Origin: Buddleja alternifolia
Lineage: Eukaryota > Streptophyta > Magnoliopsida > Lamiales > Scrophulariaceae
DNA: 64,000 bases
NCBI GenBank assembly: GCA_019426215.1
Contig: CM033400.1
Coordinates: 16,166,568-16,230,567 of the forward strand
Reading direction: 5' to 3'
Part shown: piece by piece, positions 41,914 to 53,775 of the stretch
Layout: each line of letters opens with the position of its first letter
Position numbering within the stretch: position 1 is the stretch's first letter
Made by a program: the position numbers and the translations under genes
Notes under the pieces: generated by a model
What the model saw: the letters and a program-made list of their open reading frames with translations, nothing else
What the model was told of the DNA's origin: nothing
Databases searched by the model: none

Positions 41914-43693
41914 TTAGGAATATGCCCTTTATGCCATAGAGGAATTAGATTATTAGGGCATTACATTTAAGTTGTACAAACTCTTCTTCATTAATAAAGA
42001 CATAGTTTTTGTTCATATTAACCTTGATGGCATTAATATAAGTATTGAACAAATAAGTCCAAGGTAATCAAGAGTGGGCTTCTACTCCTCAATGATCAGA
42101 GGAGATGGACACTAGAAGTATCTGTTCCTTGTTTACTTAAACCAAAGTTCGAAAGTCGATGAGTCTTAATTGGGCATTAAGACCAGACTTGTGTGACGTA
42201 AGCTTTAACAAGGAGTGTCATTCGGTCATTTAGGATGGTGGGAGTTTGGTCATAGATATGTCAATGGAATTGACATATTCGAACACTGCTCGTCGTAATT
42301 CAATCACATGGGCATTTACTCTTGCATAGTCAATGATTGAATTACAGATCGCGGTAGTGTGAGTGAGCCTTAGATCCGAGGATTCACGAAGATTGGACTT
42401 GTGACACTGAACGAGTTATTAGAGTATTTAGATCCATTTCGCCCTTTGGTGGGATCAACCTCAAAGTGCGGTTCAGAAGGACAGGTGGCAATTGTTCAGT
42501 GATTGCCAATAGGGGATTCACTGTCTCGAGTAGTAACGAGTTAACGTCCTGTGCGATCGTAGGTAAATGAAATTATAAGTCTTTGGCCAAAGCAGGAGAA
42601 CTAACTTATGTATGGTGCATAAGGGTAGTTCAGTAATTTCATCATACTATGATTCCCTAGAAAGCATAGCATCGAGTCCTGTGAGTTTGACATATTCCAT
42701 GACTCTCACTCGATCGGGATGTTACAGTGAAGGGCTTATACTCACATCGTATCTATGACCTAAAAGTTCGTATTGATCCATTCATTTCAATTGGGTTTTG
42801 ATGTGAGTCCACGTGATTGGCTTAATGACATTCACATCCTTAGTTTCTTCCCAATGCCAATTGAAACGAACCTAGAGAGTCGCACTTCAAAGGAATTGAC
42901 CAAAGAGAATTTCGTTGACAATAACATATATTAGGCAATTTGCTATTTGATGAGCAAATTAATTTATTTGATTAATTGGATTAGTGGAAATAAATTAATA
43001 ATAAATAATTGGATGTATTTATTTTGAACACATTAGTTTATTTGATTAATTAGATTGATGGAAATAAATTAATTATAATAAATAAATAGACCTATTTATT
43101 ATGCTCGCCCTTTTATTAAATAATTAGATTATTTAATATAGAGGAATATTAATTAGTGTTATATTTTAATTGGATTAAAATATGTTGGATCTAATTAATA
43201 ATTGGACTAAGTTGAAAGTCAACTTAGCCCAATAATACTAGGGTGGGGCGTGTGATAGGCGATTTTAGAGGAGTTGGATGGATTCAAGGAATTAGTTAAT
43301 TCCAAGTCCATCACTCCTTATAAATACCTAACACTGGTTCAGTCAAAACCTAACTCTCACAATTAGACATGATAGCAAAGAAAGAAGAGAAAAATATTCT
43401 CTCATCCCTTTAGTGAAGTCGTCGGCCTCAGGAAGTCTAAAGGTGGAGGATTTTTCTTTAAAGCTCGTTCCGACGTGATATCTAGAGGCAGGAGTTTTGA
43501 ATTGCTGCTATCCGGAAGATCATGACTTTCATTGAAATCAAAAGGTTAGTAAATTGGATGAAATTAGATTTCACCCTCATGCTTACTTTTTGAAATTTAC
43601 ATGAAAAAATTATTCAAACCCAAAAGTGATCCAGTTGTGAATCTGGATTTGTTTTTATCGTTTCCACTGCACATGAATACAGGATTCACAACA
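41914..43693 (+). repeat. Copia-1 5' LTR (1780 bp)
   Basis: Starts TGTTAGGAATATGCCC inside Tat RT and ends ATTCACAACA just before a tRNA-Met PBS. It holds the Tork-type AT-rich TTAATTAA block (42955-43200) and a TATA box CTTATAAATACC (43316-43328). The 5-bp flank on the left is TCCCT. The partner TSD is outside the window. Confidence 0.9.
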
Positions 43694-43694
43694 G

Positions 43695-43707
43695 TGGTAT
43701 CAAAGCC
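43695..43707 (+). promoter_or_regulatory. Primer binding site, initiator tRNA-Met (copia-1)
   Basis: TGGTATCAAAGCC follows the LTR by one base. It has one mismatch to the standard TGGTATCAGAGC. Confidence 0.85.
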
Positions 43708-43800
43708 AACTTTTGGCTTTTAATGATTTTTGATATGAATATGTTAGAATTCATGTTTGTGATGAAAAATTTAATTGGATTGATATTTTTCATGGTTAGA

Positions 43801-45425
43801 TGACACGAAAAATCCTTACGTGTATTAAACAGCAAGTGGACTGGTCGTGTGTAGTAATAAAGTGGACTTTAAGTCCGAGTTATCGATCCCACAGAGACAA
43901 GATTATTTAAAGCTAGGAATTTAAAAGCAATTAAAATTGAATTAAAAGATTGTGATTAATTTACAATAAAAATGTGAAAATGAGACTTAGCAAATAGATT
44001 TAGATTTTTATGAGATAAAACAACTAAGGCACATGCTTCAACCAAATTTACTTGTTAATATAAATATGAACTATTCTTCGTATTATTAGACTACTATTGC
44101 TTTGGTGAAAATTCCTTAATTAATTACTACCCGATGTCTCGGCTGTAATAATCCTATGATAAATTGACAGTTCTCTAAATATGTCTATCCGAGAATTTAA
44201 TCAATAATCATGCATTCAAGTTCTAGAATTTCCCCGAATAAATCCGGCTAACTGCACCCGGGAATCTCTACCTATCTCTAGGGGCAATTCCCTATTTTTT
44301 ACGGATGATGTGATGATTTCTTTGAACCCTAACTTATATTCTTTCAAACTATTAAGTTAGGCAATATGACAAACATATGGCGATCAAACATATGCAAGTA
44401 ATTACGCACAAAATCAAAACACAAAGCAATTGTAGAATTAATACGAAGAATAATATCATATATATATACTCATAACTTTGGCCTTCACATGGCCCTAGTT
44501 AAGGGAAAATTAGTTCATAATTGAAATTGGGAAAACAATAAAAACATAGAATTACTCATAGATAAAGATGAATATCAAACTAAGAAACTCCCTATTTTGG
44601 ATTGATGATCGATTCTTGATTGGAAGCTTGAATCCCTCCTTTTCCTCTTCTTAGCTCTTCAAGTATGATGATAGGATGACTCAAAACCAAGAGAATGCTC
44701 CCCCAAACCCCTGAATTTTCGTCCTCACACTCTCAAACGATGATTTTTTGATGATCTCAAGTGAGCTCTCCACTCCCCTTTAAATACCCAAAAATCCACC
44801 TACCAAGAATTTGAGCTACCCTTCTCTTTCTTTCCTCCTACCAAGAATTTCTACCTACCAAGAATTTGCACCTACCATCTCTTGTTTTCCACCTAACAAG
44901 AATTTCCACCTACCAAGAATTTGCACCTACCATTCTCTTGTTTTCCACCTAACAAGAACATGAGCTGCCACTTTCGTGTTTTCCAGCGCAGGGATAGTGT
45001 TTTATTCATAAACGTCTCCACAGATCTCCGAATTGGATGATTCAAGTACCCATGTAAAGATAAGACATAGATCTAAAACTTTGTAAAAGGACACTTCATC
45101 CAATTCTGTCTCTAAAAATATCAAAATGGCGTTCCAACGTGGAGGTTGTTTCTGATTTGGCGCCCAGGTGTGCGGAAATGGTACTAAAACATGATTTTGG
45201 CTAACTCCAACTTATTTCTTGCTTGTTTGGTCGTGGAGGTGTGAAACATCTTGGCGTAAACTTGTTTTATACATCATTTTTCCACCCTTTCTTCAATTGT
45301 ATCCACTTAAGGCCTGAAATCACTTAATGCACGAATTAAACGCACAAGTGACAAAATCAAGTGATAAATGAACCTAAAACATAAACGCAAAGGGGCTTAA
45401 AAACACGTAAAAATGACTCCTATCA
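43801..45425 (-). repeat. Athila-3 3' LTR, full length (1625 bp)
   Basis: Minus strand from TGATAGGAGTC (45425) to GTGTCA (43801). It includes a TATA-like GTATTTAAAGG (44779-44788) and a micro-repeat tract (44808-44965). Both are in the part missing from the 5' LTR. Confidence 0.93.
44808..44965. repeat. CACCTACCAAGAATTT micro-repeat tract in Athila-3 LTR
   Basis: Six to seven copies of CACCTA(C/A)CAAGAA(TTT), partly organised as a ~60-bp duplication that includes CTCTTGTTTTCC. It is located directly upstream of the TATA-like box on the element's strand order reversed (plus-strand right of it). Present only in the 3' LTR. Confidence 0.7.
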
Positions 45426-45462
45426 ACTCCCCCAAACTTATCATTTGCTCGACCTCGAGCAA
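45426..45462 (-). promoter_or_regulatory. Athila-3 polypurine tract and hairpin
   Basis: AAGTTTGGGGGAGT lies next to the LTR, with the 7-bp inverted repeat TTGCTCG/CGAGCAA and 4-nt loop at 45445-45462. Confidence 0.82.
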
Positions 45463-45546
45463 TAAAAGTTCTAGGCATGAAAAACATCATCAACCAAAAG
45501 GAGAAAACAAAAACAACAAACGAACTCACTTTCGTGGAGTAAACGA

Positions 45547-45597
45547 TTGCACTTAGCATGTGCAACAAGCCTTTAAACCTTTGAGTTACCTCAAAGG
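45547..45597 (-). other. Two successive hairpins in the Athila-3 3' noncoding region
   Basis: TTGCAC/GTGCAA with a 7-nt loop (45547-45565) and CCTTTGAG/CTCAAAGG with a 4-nt TTAC loop (45578-45597, perfect 8 bp). The first aligns with 3798-3816 of Athila-1, where the stem is TTGCAT/ATGCAA, a compensatory base-pair change. Confidence 0.72.
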
Positions 45598-47026
45598 ACG
45601 AGTTATAGTCTCGTGAGGGTTTGCAGAAGATATACCCACAAAATCTAACAAACTTTCAATCCCAACCAAATGAATACATCTCAACATAATTAACAAGAAT
45701 AAATGGCACAAAATCATCCTTTTATAGCTCACAATATATATACATATCAACTACTTTTGCTCATGTGACACCAATACTCGAAAAGACTCCATAGGGTGTA
45801 GTGAAAATAAATCTAAGGTATTATAGTCGAAAGGCATCCTTACCAAATTTTGGACATTAATCCCATATCTATCAACTTTTGATCAAACACAAAGCATAAG
45901 AATCATAGAAAATCTCATAGCCATTTAAATTTCATTATCTCAACCATTCAAACTTTCAATTCATATGAAACTTTCCAATTAACTTCATTAAGGCTAGATC
46001 ATGTGCAATGTTTTATTCCATTAGGCTTTCTATGACACCCATGTAACAAGCTTTAGATCAATGACTCCCAAACTAGATAGTTTTGGGGCATTAAGTGTAA
46101 AGACACTCCTAAGGATTTAATCACTCGAGTGTCAAAGGCCACGAAATAAAACTAGATCTTTTAAACAATTCGCTTCTTTTTGGCTTGAGCTTAGCTCAAA
46201 TTAGCATAATAGTACAGTATATAGGCATGAAACTTTTCACCTCCAGTACATATTAGCCTGACCACTTGTGGTCCTACCAAACTCCAACCTTTTTAATTCA
46301 TTGTTTAGCATAAAAAAATTACTAATCAACTTATAACCTTATGAAAAATCTAAGTTAATTTTTCCGGGAAAAACTCCTTAAGTGTCTCAAGATGGTTATC
46401 CTCTCAACTCCTCTACCCTCGATTTATTGTGCAATGTGAATCATCTAAGAAATCAATCCTAGTCTAGGGTCTCCATGAGCAATTTCAAAGATATATATGT
46501 TCCATTAAATTCAAATTATTTCAAGAAATCATGCCATTTTTTTTTTCAAGTTAATCAATTTTAATGCATCAATTGGAAAGATAAACAAAAATAAAAAATT
46601 TATACTTGATTTTCTCAACAAAGAAGTATTTAAACATGATATCATACAAACTTTTCCCCAAACTCAAGCTAAAAATTAGCATTGCATTTTCAATGTTCAA
46701 AATAAGCACTCTTCTACCCTCAAACTCAAATCCAACATTGTCCTCAATGTTGTTACAACAAGTATACGTAACGGTAAAAGAACACTTACAACCAAGGATG
46801 TTGAAAAACATCCTTTAACTTCCAATGCATCGTTACAAAGCTTCTTCTCCTCTCGAGTAAAATAAGCATCTCTAAACATGGGGTCCAAATGTCTATCATA
46901 TCTAACACTTCAACTTTTCAAACCATCAAGCATACGAAAACATACATGCCAAAAGTGCATGTTTGAACATAAACATAAACAAACAAACTAAACAAACAAA
47001 AACAAAAGAAAAAAAAAACTTACAAA

Positions 47027-47056
47027 CTTGGGTTGCCTCCCAAGAAGCGCTTGTTT
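47027..47056 (-). other. Conserved post-pol hairpin box (Athila-3)
   Basis: Identical core to 5211-5240: AAACAAGCGCTT followed by CTTGGG-AGGCAA-CCCAAG. It begins about 32 nt after the pol stop codon. Confidence 0.75.
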
Positions 47057-47087
47057 ATAGTCAATAGCTCGACTATTCAGGATCGAC

Positions 47088-50000
47088 TTAAGTCGATGGT
47101 TCTCGGAGCTTGACAGATAATGTGTCTGCGCTCCAGTCAGTGCCCGAGTAGTGTTTCAGCCTATGTCCATTGGTTAAAAATACTTGTCCATCCTCAGTGA
47201 TAAGCTCCACAGCTCCGGAAGAATACACTCGGGTGACTCGAAAGGGTCCCGACCAACGCGATTTGAGCTTGCCTGGGAAGAGCTTGAGTCTAGAGTTGTA
47301 CATAAGAACTTTCTCACCTTCCTCGAATTCCCGGGGTAGAATATGCTTGTCGTGCCACTTCTTGGTCCGTTCTTTGTACAGTTTTGCATTCTCGTATGCT
47401 TCATGTCTCCACTCCTCGAGCTCATTCAGTTGAAGCAACCTCTTATTACCTATAACACTTGTATCGAAATTCAGGAATTTGATAGCCCAATAAGCACGAT
47501 GTTCAAGTTCGACAGGTAAATGACAAGCTTTTCCAAATACAAGACGATATGGGGACATGCCAATAGGGGTTTTAAAAGCAGTACGGTAAGCCCACAATGC
47601 ATCATCTAATTTCAGAGACCAATCAGTTCGATGGCTATTTACCGTTTTTTCTAAAATCCGTTTAATTTCCCTATTAGACACTTCGACTTGCCCACTAGTT
47701 TGAGGGTGGTAAGGGGTCGAGATTTTATGCTTAACACCATATTTGTTCAACAAGTTTTCAAATTGCTTGTTACGAAAATGTGTGCCTCCATCACTTATAA
47801 TTGCTCTCGGGGTTCCAAATCGTGCAAAAATATGTTTTCTCAGAAATCTAAGAACAACCCTAGCATCATTAGTTTGCAAAGCCTCAGCTTCGACCCATTT
47901 AGACACATAATCAACAGCGACTAGAATATACCTATTGGAACAAGAACTAGGGAAAGGTCCCATAAAATCTATACCCCACACATCAAATAATTCACATTCA
48001 AGCACATTATTCATAGGCATTTCATGTCGTCTAGAGATATTACCTACTCTTTGGCATCTATCACATTTTTGAACATAAGCGTGTGCATCTTTAAATAAAG
48101 TAGGCCAGAAAAAACCTGATTGCAGAACCTTGGCAGCAGTCTTGGATGGGCCAAAGTGGCCACCTATCACCATGTCATGGCAATGAGCCAAGACGGAGGT
48201 CATTTCTTCCTCGGGTACACAACGCCTGATAATTCCCTCGACACCAATTTTAAACAAGTAGGGCTCTTCCCACAGATAGTGCCTAACATCTTTCAAAAAC
48301 TTCTTTCTTTGGTGAAATGTCAAATCAGGGGGTAAAATTCCAGCAACTATATAGTTAGCATAATCAGCATACCAGGGGATTGAAATAGAAGAAAGAGTAA
48401 AAAGCTGTTCATCGGGGAATTCATCTCCTATTGGGGTCTCATCCATTTTCTTATCCACTAATTCTAGTCTAGATAGGTGATCAGCTACTACATTTTCAGA
48501 TCCTTTTTTATCTTTTATTTCTAAGTCAAACTCTTGTAGTAATAAGATCCACCTGAGTAGTCTAGGTTTTGCGTCTTTTTTAGCAAGCAAGTATTTCAAG
48601 GCCGAGTGATCAGTGTATACTATTACTTTGTTAAGCACAAGATAGGAGTGAAATTTGTCAAAAGCAAAAATGACAGCTAAAAGCTCTTTTTCAGTCGTAG
48701 CATAATTGAGTTGGGCCTCATTTAAGGTACGACTAGCATAGTAAATAGTATGAAAGATTTTACCCTTCCTTTGACCTAGTACAGCTCCAACGGCAATGTC
48801 GCTCGCATCGCACATCAACTCGAATGGTAGGCTCCAATCTGGGGCGGACATCACAGGTGATGAGATTAATTTCTCCTTCAGGGTGAGGAAGGCCTGCATG
48901 CATGCATCATTAAAGTCAAACACTGCATTTTTCATGGTCAAGTTAGACAGGGGTTTAGCAATTTTAGAAAAATTTGAAATAAAACGCCTGTAAAACCCGG
49001 CATGTCCCAAAAAGCTTCTCACGGCTTTGACCGTGGTGGGTGGTGGAAGATTAGCTATCACTTCAATTTTCGCTCTATCCACCTCAATCCCCTTGTGGGA
49101 GATCTTATGACCCAGAACAATTCCTTCTTGTACCATGAAATGACACTTTTCCCAATTTAAGACTAGATCAGTCTCCTCACACCTCTGCAAAACTAAGGTT
49201 AGATTGTGCAAACATCTATCATATGTAGAGCCAAAAACAGAAAAATCATCCATGAAGATTTCAAGAAATTGCTCGACCATGTCATGAAATATAGCCATCA
49301 TGCATCTTTGAAAAGTAGCAGGTGCATTACATAAGCCAAAAGGCATACGCCTATAAGCAAAAGTGCCGTAAGGACAAGTGAAAGTAGTTTTCTCTTGATC
49401 CTCGGGTGTAATAGCAATTTGGTTATAGCCGGAGTACCCATCCAAAAAACAGTAATATTCATGCCCGGCTAATCTTTCTAACATTTGATCGATAAAGGGG
49501 AGGGGAAAGTGGTCTTTTCGGGTATATTCATTCAATTTACGATAGTCTATGCAAACCCTAAAACCAGTGACAATTCTAGATTGAATTAACTCATTATTGT
49601 CATTACGAACTACTGTCGTACCTCCTTTCTTGGGCACTACCTGCGTTGGACTTACCCATGGACTATCAGAGATAGGGAAGATAATGCCGGCATCGAGTAA
49701 CTTGATTACCTCTTTCTTCACCACTTCTTGAATTTGAGGATTAGACCTCCTTTGTGGTTGTATAGTGGGCCTTGAGCTTTTTTCCATTAAAATCTTATGC
49801 ATGCAGATGGCTGGGCTGATCCCCTTGATATCAGCAATCTTCCATCCAAAGGCTTTTTTGTGATCTCTCAACACCTCCAGTAACCTTGCTTCTTGTTGAT
49901 CTGTAAGAGAAGAAGAAATGATGAGTGGCAAGGTTTCATCGTCATTTAAATAAACATATTTAAGATGAGAGGGTAGAGTTTTTAGGTCAAGAGTTGGTGG

Positions 50001-52451
50001 CTCTTCAATAGATGGTTTGGAGTGGCTAGACAGTGGGCTATCCAACTTCTCAAATTTCTTCGTGGGGTATTGTGCACGCCTCTCTAAGCTATGAACAACT
50101 TCCAGTTGTTTATCACTGGCCGACTCAACATCCGTGGAGTTCATTATGCATACCTCAAGTGGATCATCAGAGATGTTTTCCTGAAAGTGCTCAATAATCA
50201 AAGGATCAAAAGCATCTATTCTTAAACATGACGCATCATCACCAACATGCTTCATAACCTTGTATACGTCAAAAGTAACTCTCTCCTCACCCACATTCAA
50301 AGTTAACTTACCATTGGCTATGTCGATCATAGCTTTACCTGTGGCTAGGAAGGGTCTTCCTAGGATGAGAGGAACTTCAACATCTTCTTCCATCTCCAGA
50401 ACCACGAAGTCCACCGGGAAGTAAAACTTGTCAACTTGCACGATGACATCCTCTATGATTCCCTTCGGGTGTTTGATTGATCGATCTGCAAGTTGGAGGC
50501 TCATCGAGGTTGGCTTTGGATTCCCCAAACCCAATTTCTGGAACAACGAGTAAGGAAGAAGATTTATGCTGGCGCCCGAATCACATAGCACTCGGTCGAA
50601 TTTGAGTTGCCCAATAGTGCAAGGAATTGTGAGGCTCCCTGGATCCTTGAGTTTCTGTGGCAACTTGTTCAACACCACTGCTGAGCATGCTTCAGTCAAG
50701 CACACCGTTCCATTGCCTTCCCACTTCTGCTTATTGGATAGAATATCCTTGAAGAACTTGATGTAATTGGGCATCTGCAAAATCGCATCAATAAAAGGAA
50801 TATTAATTCGAACTTCTCGAAGAATTTCTAAAATCCTAAGAAAACTCTTATCCATATCTTTCTTATTCTTTTTATGTGCTAGGGGGAAAGGGAGACGTAT
50901 TTCAATAGGATTAGACAAAGAAGGAGTCAAAGTTTCAGAAGACGCCCTGTCTGCCTGTGAAGTACGGACTTGATCCTGCCCCAAGTACGTACTTGAGCTG
51001 TGTGAAGTACTTACTTGGTTTTGGTCAAGTACGTACTTGGGAGACAGATTTGAATTTTCAAGTTTATCAAAAGTTTGAACATTGTCCTCTTCAAGTGCGG
51101 ACTTGGACTGCTTGGGAGGTGCACTTTTCAATTCTTTGCCACTTCTCAGAGCGATGGCATGGCATTGCTCTTTTGGGTTTTTCTCTGTATCACTCGGCAG
51201 TGTCCCGGGTGCTCTTCCACCTGCATCAACCGATAATTGTGCAAATTGGTGCTGCATCTCTTTCATTCCCGTCATAACACCCTGTAACATCAATCGAAGC
51301 TCTGCGAATGATTCGTCTGATTTTTGCATGTGAGCCGCCAATCTTTCTTCGACAGTCGAAGGTCTTGGAACTTGACCTTGTGGCTTAAAATTTCCAGGCC
51401 TTTGAGTTTGGTTGTTGTAAAACGGAGGCCTCGGTGCTTGGTAGATGCCTTGTTGTGAATTTTGTGCGGGATTTGGCCTTTTCGGAAAATTCTCGGGTAT
51501 GTGGAAGCTCAATTGAGGCTTGTTTGAATTTCCGACATAGTTCACATCACTAATGGTTGGCTCTGCCTCTAGATTAACATTTTGTTCTACCTCTTGAGCA
51601 ACAGCAACCCTTCGGGATTGTAGAGGAAACTCATCGTCATCTTCAGGGTACAGTTCATCATCCCGTGCCATCTGCTCTAGTTTAGCCCACACTGTTCTGC
51701 TATCGAGACCCAAAAGATCACCGCCTGCTCCTGCATTAAGTCTGTGACGAATCCGAGACCGGACTCCATTAAAGAAATGTAGCACTCGCTCGTCTCTTGA
51801 ATAGTTGTGATCGGGGCACTTTCGAAGCAGACTCTTGTATCTTGCCCATGCTGATGCTAACGATTCATCCCGTTTTTGCTTAAAACCCTTGATCTCGCTT
51901 CTTAACTCGTTAATCCTTGATGGAGGGAAGAACTTGTTGAGAAACTCTTCGACTAACTCTTCCCACGTTTCAATGGATTGTGGGGGCAACGACTTGTACC
52001 ACAAAGTCCCTTTATCCTTAAGCGAAAAATGGAATAATCGGAGGCGGATGGCATCAAGATCTCTTGGGTGGAATTGCATGGTAGATAACACATTTTCGAA
52101 GTGCTCTAGATGGTCATGAGGTGACTCTTTCGGATCACCATAAAATGGTTCAGCCTGAACCATGCTAAACATGTGAGGTGGAATGTGGAAGTTCGGCGTG
52201 GCAAAATTGGGGACCACAACAGGCCCCGGCGTAGTGTGTACACGGGCTGGCTGATTACCACGAACAGATGGAGGTGGTGCTGGTAGTGCCGGTTGCATAG
52301 CTTGGAACAGATTTTGCAACCATTCTATATTCTCGGGCAGATTCATATCAGGGAAGTTGCCAGCCATAGCTCGATTTCTCTGGTTTGCACGAAGCGTACG
52401 CTCGATCTCAGGGTCAAATTTCTCTAAAGCCTCTCCTGAGTTTCGAGTCAT
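47088..52451 (-). CDS. gag-pol: Athila-3 Gag-Pol polyprotein, 1787 aa, intact
   Basis: Single ORF from ATG 52449-52451. Approximate order: Gag capsid, residues 60-290 ([35 protein letters not shown]); Athila [15 protein letters not shown] near 420-435; linker with short palindromic repeats 440-510; aspartic protease with [12 protein letters not shown] near 626; RT 880-1150 with [13 protein letters not shown] and the catalytic FMDDF near 1066; RNase H 1200-1330 with [13 protein letters not shown] and TDHSALKYL; integrase zinc module near 1420-1465 (HCHD ... CDRCQ); catalytic core D near 1500 (GIDFMGP), D near 1550 (ISDGG), E near 1588 (GQVEVSNRE); C-terminal GPF module (RWSGPFRV) near 1745. 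All catalytic residues I can check are present. Gag and Pol share one frame with no slippage or stop between them. It could supply proteins in trans to Athila-1 and Athila-2, which is inference. Confidence 0.95.
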   Translation of the reverse strand: MTRNSGEALEKFDPEIERTLRANQRNRAMAGNFPDMNLPENIEWLQNLFQAMQPALPAPPPSVRGNQPARVHTTPGPVVVPNFATPNFHIPPHMFSMVQAEPFYGDPKESPHDHLEHFENVLSTMQFHPRDLDAIRLRLFHFSLKDKGTLWYKSLPPQSIETWEELVEEFLNKFFPPSRINELRSEIKGFKQKRDESLASAWARYKSLLRKCPDHNYSRDERVLHFFNGVRSRIRHRLNAGAGGDLLGLDSRTVWAKLEQMARDDELYPEDDDEFPLQSRRVAVAQEVEQNVNLEAEPTISDVNYVGNSNKPQLSFHIPENFPKRPNPAQNSQQGIYQAPRPPFYNNQTQRPGNFKPQGQVPRPSTVEERLAAHMQKSDESFAELRLMLQGVMTGMKEMQHQFAQLSVDAGGRAPGTLPSDTEKNPKEQCHAIALRSGKELKSAPPKQSKSALEEDNVQTFDKLENSNLSPKYVLDQNQVSTSHSSSTYLGQDQVRTSQADRASSETLTPSLSNPIEIRLPFPLAHKKNKKDMDKSFLRILEILREVRINIPFIDAILQMPNYIKFFKDILSNKQKWEGNGTVCLTEACSAVVLNKLPQKLKDPGSLTIPCTIGQLKFDRVLCDSGASINLLPYSLFQKLGLGNPKPTSMSLQLADRSIKHPKGIIEDVIVQVDKFYFPVDFVVLEMEEDVEVPLILGRPFLATGKAMIDIANGKLTLNVGEERVTFDVYKVMKHVGDDASCLRIDAFDPLIIEHFQENISDDPLEVCIMNSTDVESASDKQLEVVHSLERRAQYPTKKFEKLDSPLSSHSKPSIEEPPTLDLKTLPSHLKYVYLNDDETLPLIISSSLTDQQEARLLEVLRDHKKAFGWKIADIKGISPAICMHKILMEKSSRPTIQPQRRSNPQIQEVVKKEVIKLLDAGIIFPISDSPWVSPTQVVPKKGGTTVVRNDNNELIQSRIVTGFRVCIDYRKLNEYTRKDHFPLPFIDQMLERLAGHEYYCFLDGYSGYNQIAITPEDQEKTTFTCPYGTFAYRRMPFGLCNAPATFQRCMMAIFHDMVEQFLEIFMDDFSVFGSTYDRCLHNLTLVLQRCEETDLVLNWEKCHFMVQEGIVLGHKISHKGIEVDRAKIEVIANLPPPTTVKAVRSFLGHAGFYRRFISNFSKIAKPLSNLTMKNAVFDFNDACMQAFLTLKEKLISSPVMSAPDWSLPFELMCDASDIAVGAVLGQRKGKIFHTIYYASRTLNEAQLNYATTEKELLAVIFAFDKFHSYLVLNKVIVYTDHSALKYLLAKKDAKPRLLRWILLLQEFDLEIKDKKGSENVVADHLSRLELVDKKMDETPIGDEFPDEQLFTLSSISIPWYADYANYIVAGILPPDLTFHQRKKFLKDVRHYLWEEPYLFKIGVEGIIRRCVPEEEMTSVLAHCHDMVIGGHFGPSKTAAKVLQSGFFWPTLFKDAHAYVQKCDRCQRVGNISRRHEMPMNNVLECELFDVWGIDFMGPFPSSCSNRYILVAVDYVSKWVEAEALQTNDARVVLRFLRKHIFARFGTPRAIISDGGTHFRNKQFENLLNKYGVKHKISTPYHPQTSGQVEVSNREIKRILEKTVNSHRTDWSLKLDDALWAYRTAFKTPIGMSPYRLVFGKACHLPVELEHRAYWAIKFLNFDTSVIGNKRLLQLNELEEWRHEAYENAKLYKERTKKWHDKHILPREFEEGEKVLMYNSRLKLFPGKLKSRWSGPFRVTRVYSSGAVELITEDGQVFLTNGHRLKHYSGTDWSADTLSVKLREPST
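50950..51115 (-). repeat. CAAGTACGTACTTG palindromes in the coding linker of Athila-3
   Basis: Five copies or near-copies of a 14-bp palindrome within about 165 bp of the translated gag-PR linker. The two intact ones are near 50982-50995 and 51018-51031, and the rest have one to three changes. This is the same linker position where Athila-1 carries its own, different palindrome. Confidence 0.72.
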
Positions 52452-52603
52452 TCACCAAAAGATCAACCTGTTTGAAACAAAGAAGTAAACCAACAGAAAT
52501 TTAAAGATAGAAAATAACAGTGAGAATAATAGAAAATAATAAAACGACAAAAGAAATTAAAGCTAAAAATTGCAATAAAATCCGAAACTAAAATAAATCA
52601 AGT

Positions 52604-52620
52604 CCCCGGAAACGGCGCCA
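52604..52620 (-). promoter_or_regulatory. Primer binding site, tRNA-Asp type (Athila-3)
   Basis: CCCCGGAAACGGCGCCA differs from the 3' end of tRNA-Asp by one base. It stands six bases from the LTR. Confidence 0.88.
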
Positions 52621-52626
52621 AAAACT

Positions 52627-53522
52627 TGACACGAAAAATCCTTACGTGTATTAAACAGCAAGTGGACTGGTCGTGTGTAGTAATAAAGTGGACTTTAAGT
52701 CCGAGTTATCGATCCCACAGAGACAAGATTATTTAAAGCTAGGAATTTAAAAGCAATTAAAATTGAATTAAAAGATTGTGATTAATTTACAATAAAAATG
52801 TAAAAATGAGACTTAGCAAATAGATTTAGATTTTATGAGATAAAACAACTAAGGCACATGCTTCAACCAAATTTACTTGTTAATATAAATATGAACTATT
52901 CTTCGTATTATTAGACTACTATTGCTTTGGTGAAAATTCCTTAATTAATTACTACCCGATGTCTCGGCTGTAATAATCCTATGATAAATTGACAGTTCTC
53001 TAAATATGTCTATCCGAGAATTTAATCAATAATCATGCATTCAAGTTCTAGAATTTCCCCGAATAAATCCGGCTAACTGCACCCGGGAATCTCTACCTAT
53101 CTCTAAGGGCAATTCCCTATTTTTTACGGATGATGTGATGATTTCTTTGAACCCTAACTTATATTCTTTCAAACTATTAAGTTAGGCAATATGACAAACA
53201 TATGGTCTCTAAAAATATCAAAATGGCGTTCCAACGTGGAGGTTGTTTCTGATTTGGCACCCAGGTGTGCGGAAATGGTACTAAAACATGATTTTGGCTA
53301 ACTCCAACTTATTTCTTGCTTGTTTGGTCGTGGAGGTGTGAAACATCTTGGCGTAAACTTGTTTTATACATTATTTTTCCACACTTTCTTCAATTGTATC
53401 CACTTAAGGCCTGAAATCACTTAATGCACGAATTAAACGCACAAGTGACAAAATCAAGTGATAAATGAACCTAAAACATAAACGCAAAGGGGCTTAAAAA
53501 CACGTAAAAATGACTCCTATCA
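52627..53522 (-). repeat. Athila-3 5' LTR with 728-bp internal deletion (896 bp)
   Basis: Both ends match the 3' LTR. At 53205/53206 the sequence jumps across the segment equivalent to 44381-45108. The lost part contains the TATA-like box and the micro-repeat tract. The junction shows at most one base of homology. Confidence 0.92.
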
Positions 53523-53775
53523 TTAGATTTATTTTTTCAAAGTTAAATCTGAACCGATAAATTTGTTTATGTGATTCATGTTTTGAATATGAATCAATAT
53601 TTATATTGGATATGAATATGTGATGAAAAATATGATTGGATTTATATTTTTCGTTGTTAGATTTAATTTTTTGAAAGTTGAATCTGAACCGAAAACTTAT
53701 TTTTGCGATTTATGTTTTAAATGTAAATTAATATTTTTTGTATTGGATATGAACTTTTGCATGAACATGAATATG
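53523..53775 (+). repeat. ~134-bp imperfect tandem repeats in the copia-1 leader
   Basis: Copy 1 is 53523-53656. Copy 2, incomplete, starts at 53657. Both begin TTAGATTTA and share AATCTGAACCG and TATTGGATATGAA. A partial, more diverged copy precedes the Athila-3 insertion (about 43724-43800). Confidence 0.7.

Larger units (their letters stand above)
45463..47087 (-). other. Athila-3 3' noncoding region (no env)
   Basis: About 1.6 kb without a credible ORF. Large parts are alignable by eye to 3711-5210 of Athila-1. It includes two hairpins at 45547-45565 and 45578-45597 and the post-coding hairpin box at 47027-47056. Some Athila elements carry an env-like gene here; this one does not. Confidence 0.7.
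43801..53522 (-). mobile_element. Athila-3, complete Athila element with intact Gag-Pol (9.7 kb)
   Basis: TSD TTAGA lies at 43796-43800 and 53523-53527. The 3' LTR is 43801-45425 and the 5' LTR is 52627-53522. PBS is 52604-52620 and PPT is at 45426. There is one uninterrupted ORF, 47088-52451. No env-like ORF is present in the 1.66 kb after pol. The shared parts of the LTRs differ at about half a dozen positions by eye over ~900 bp, so the insertion is young. It is inserted in the copia-1 leader. Confidence 0.95.

Noticed and set aside
45374..46888. Small ORFs in the Athila-3 3' region as an env gene
   Set aside because: They are short (60-80 codons), overlap on both strands, lack recognisable motifs and are not preserved in the aligned region of Athila-1.
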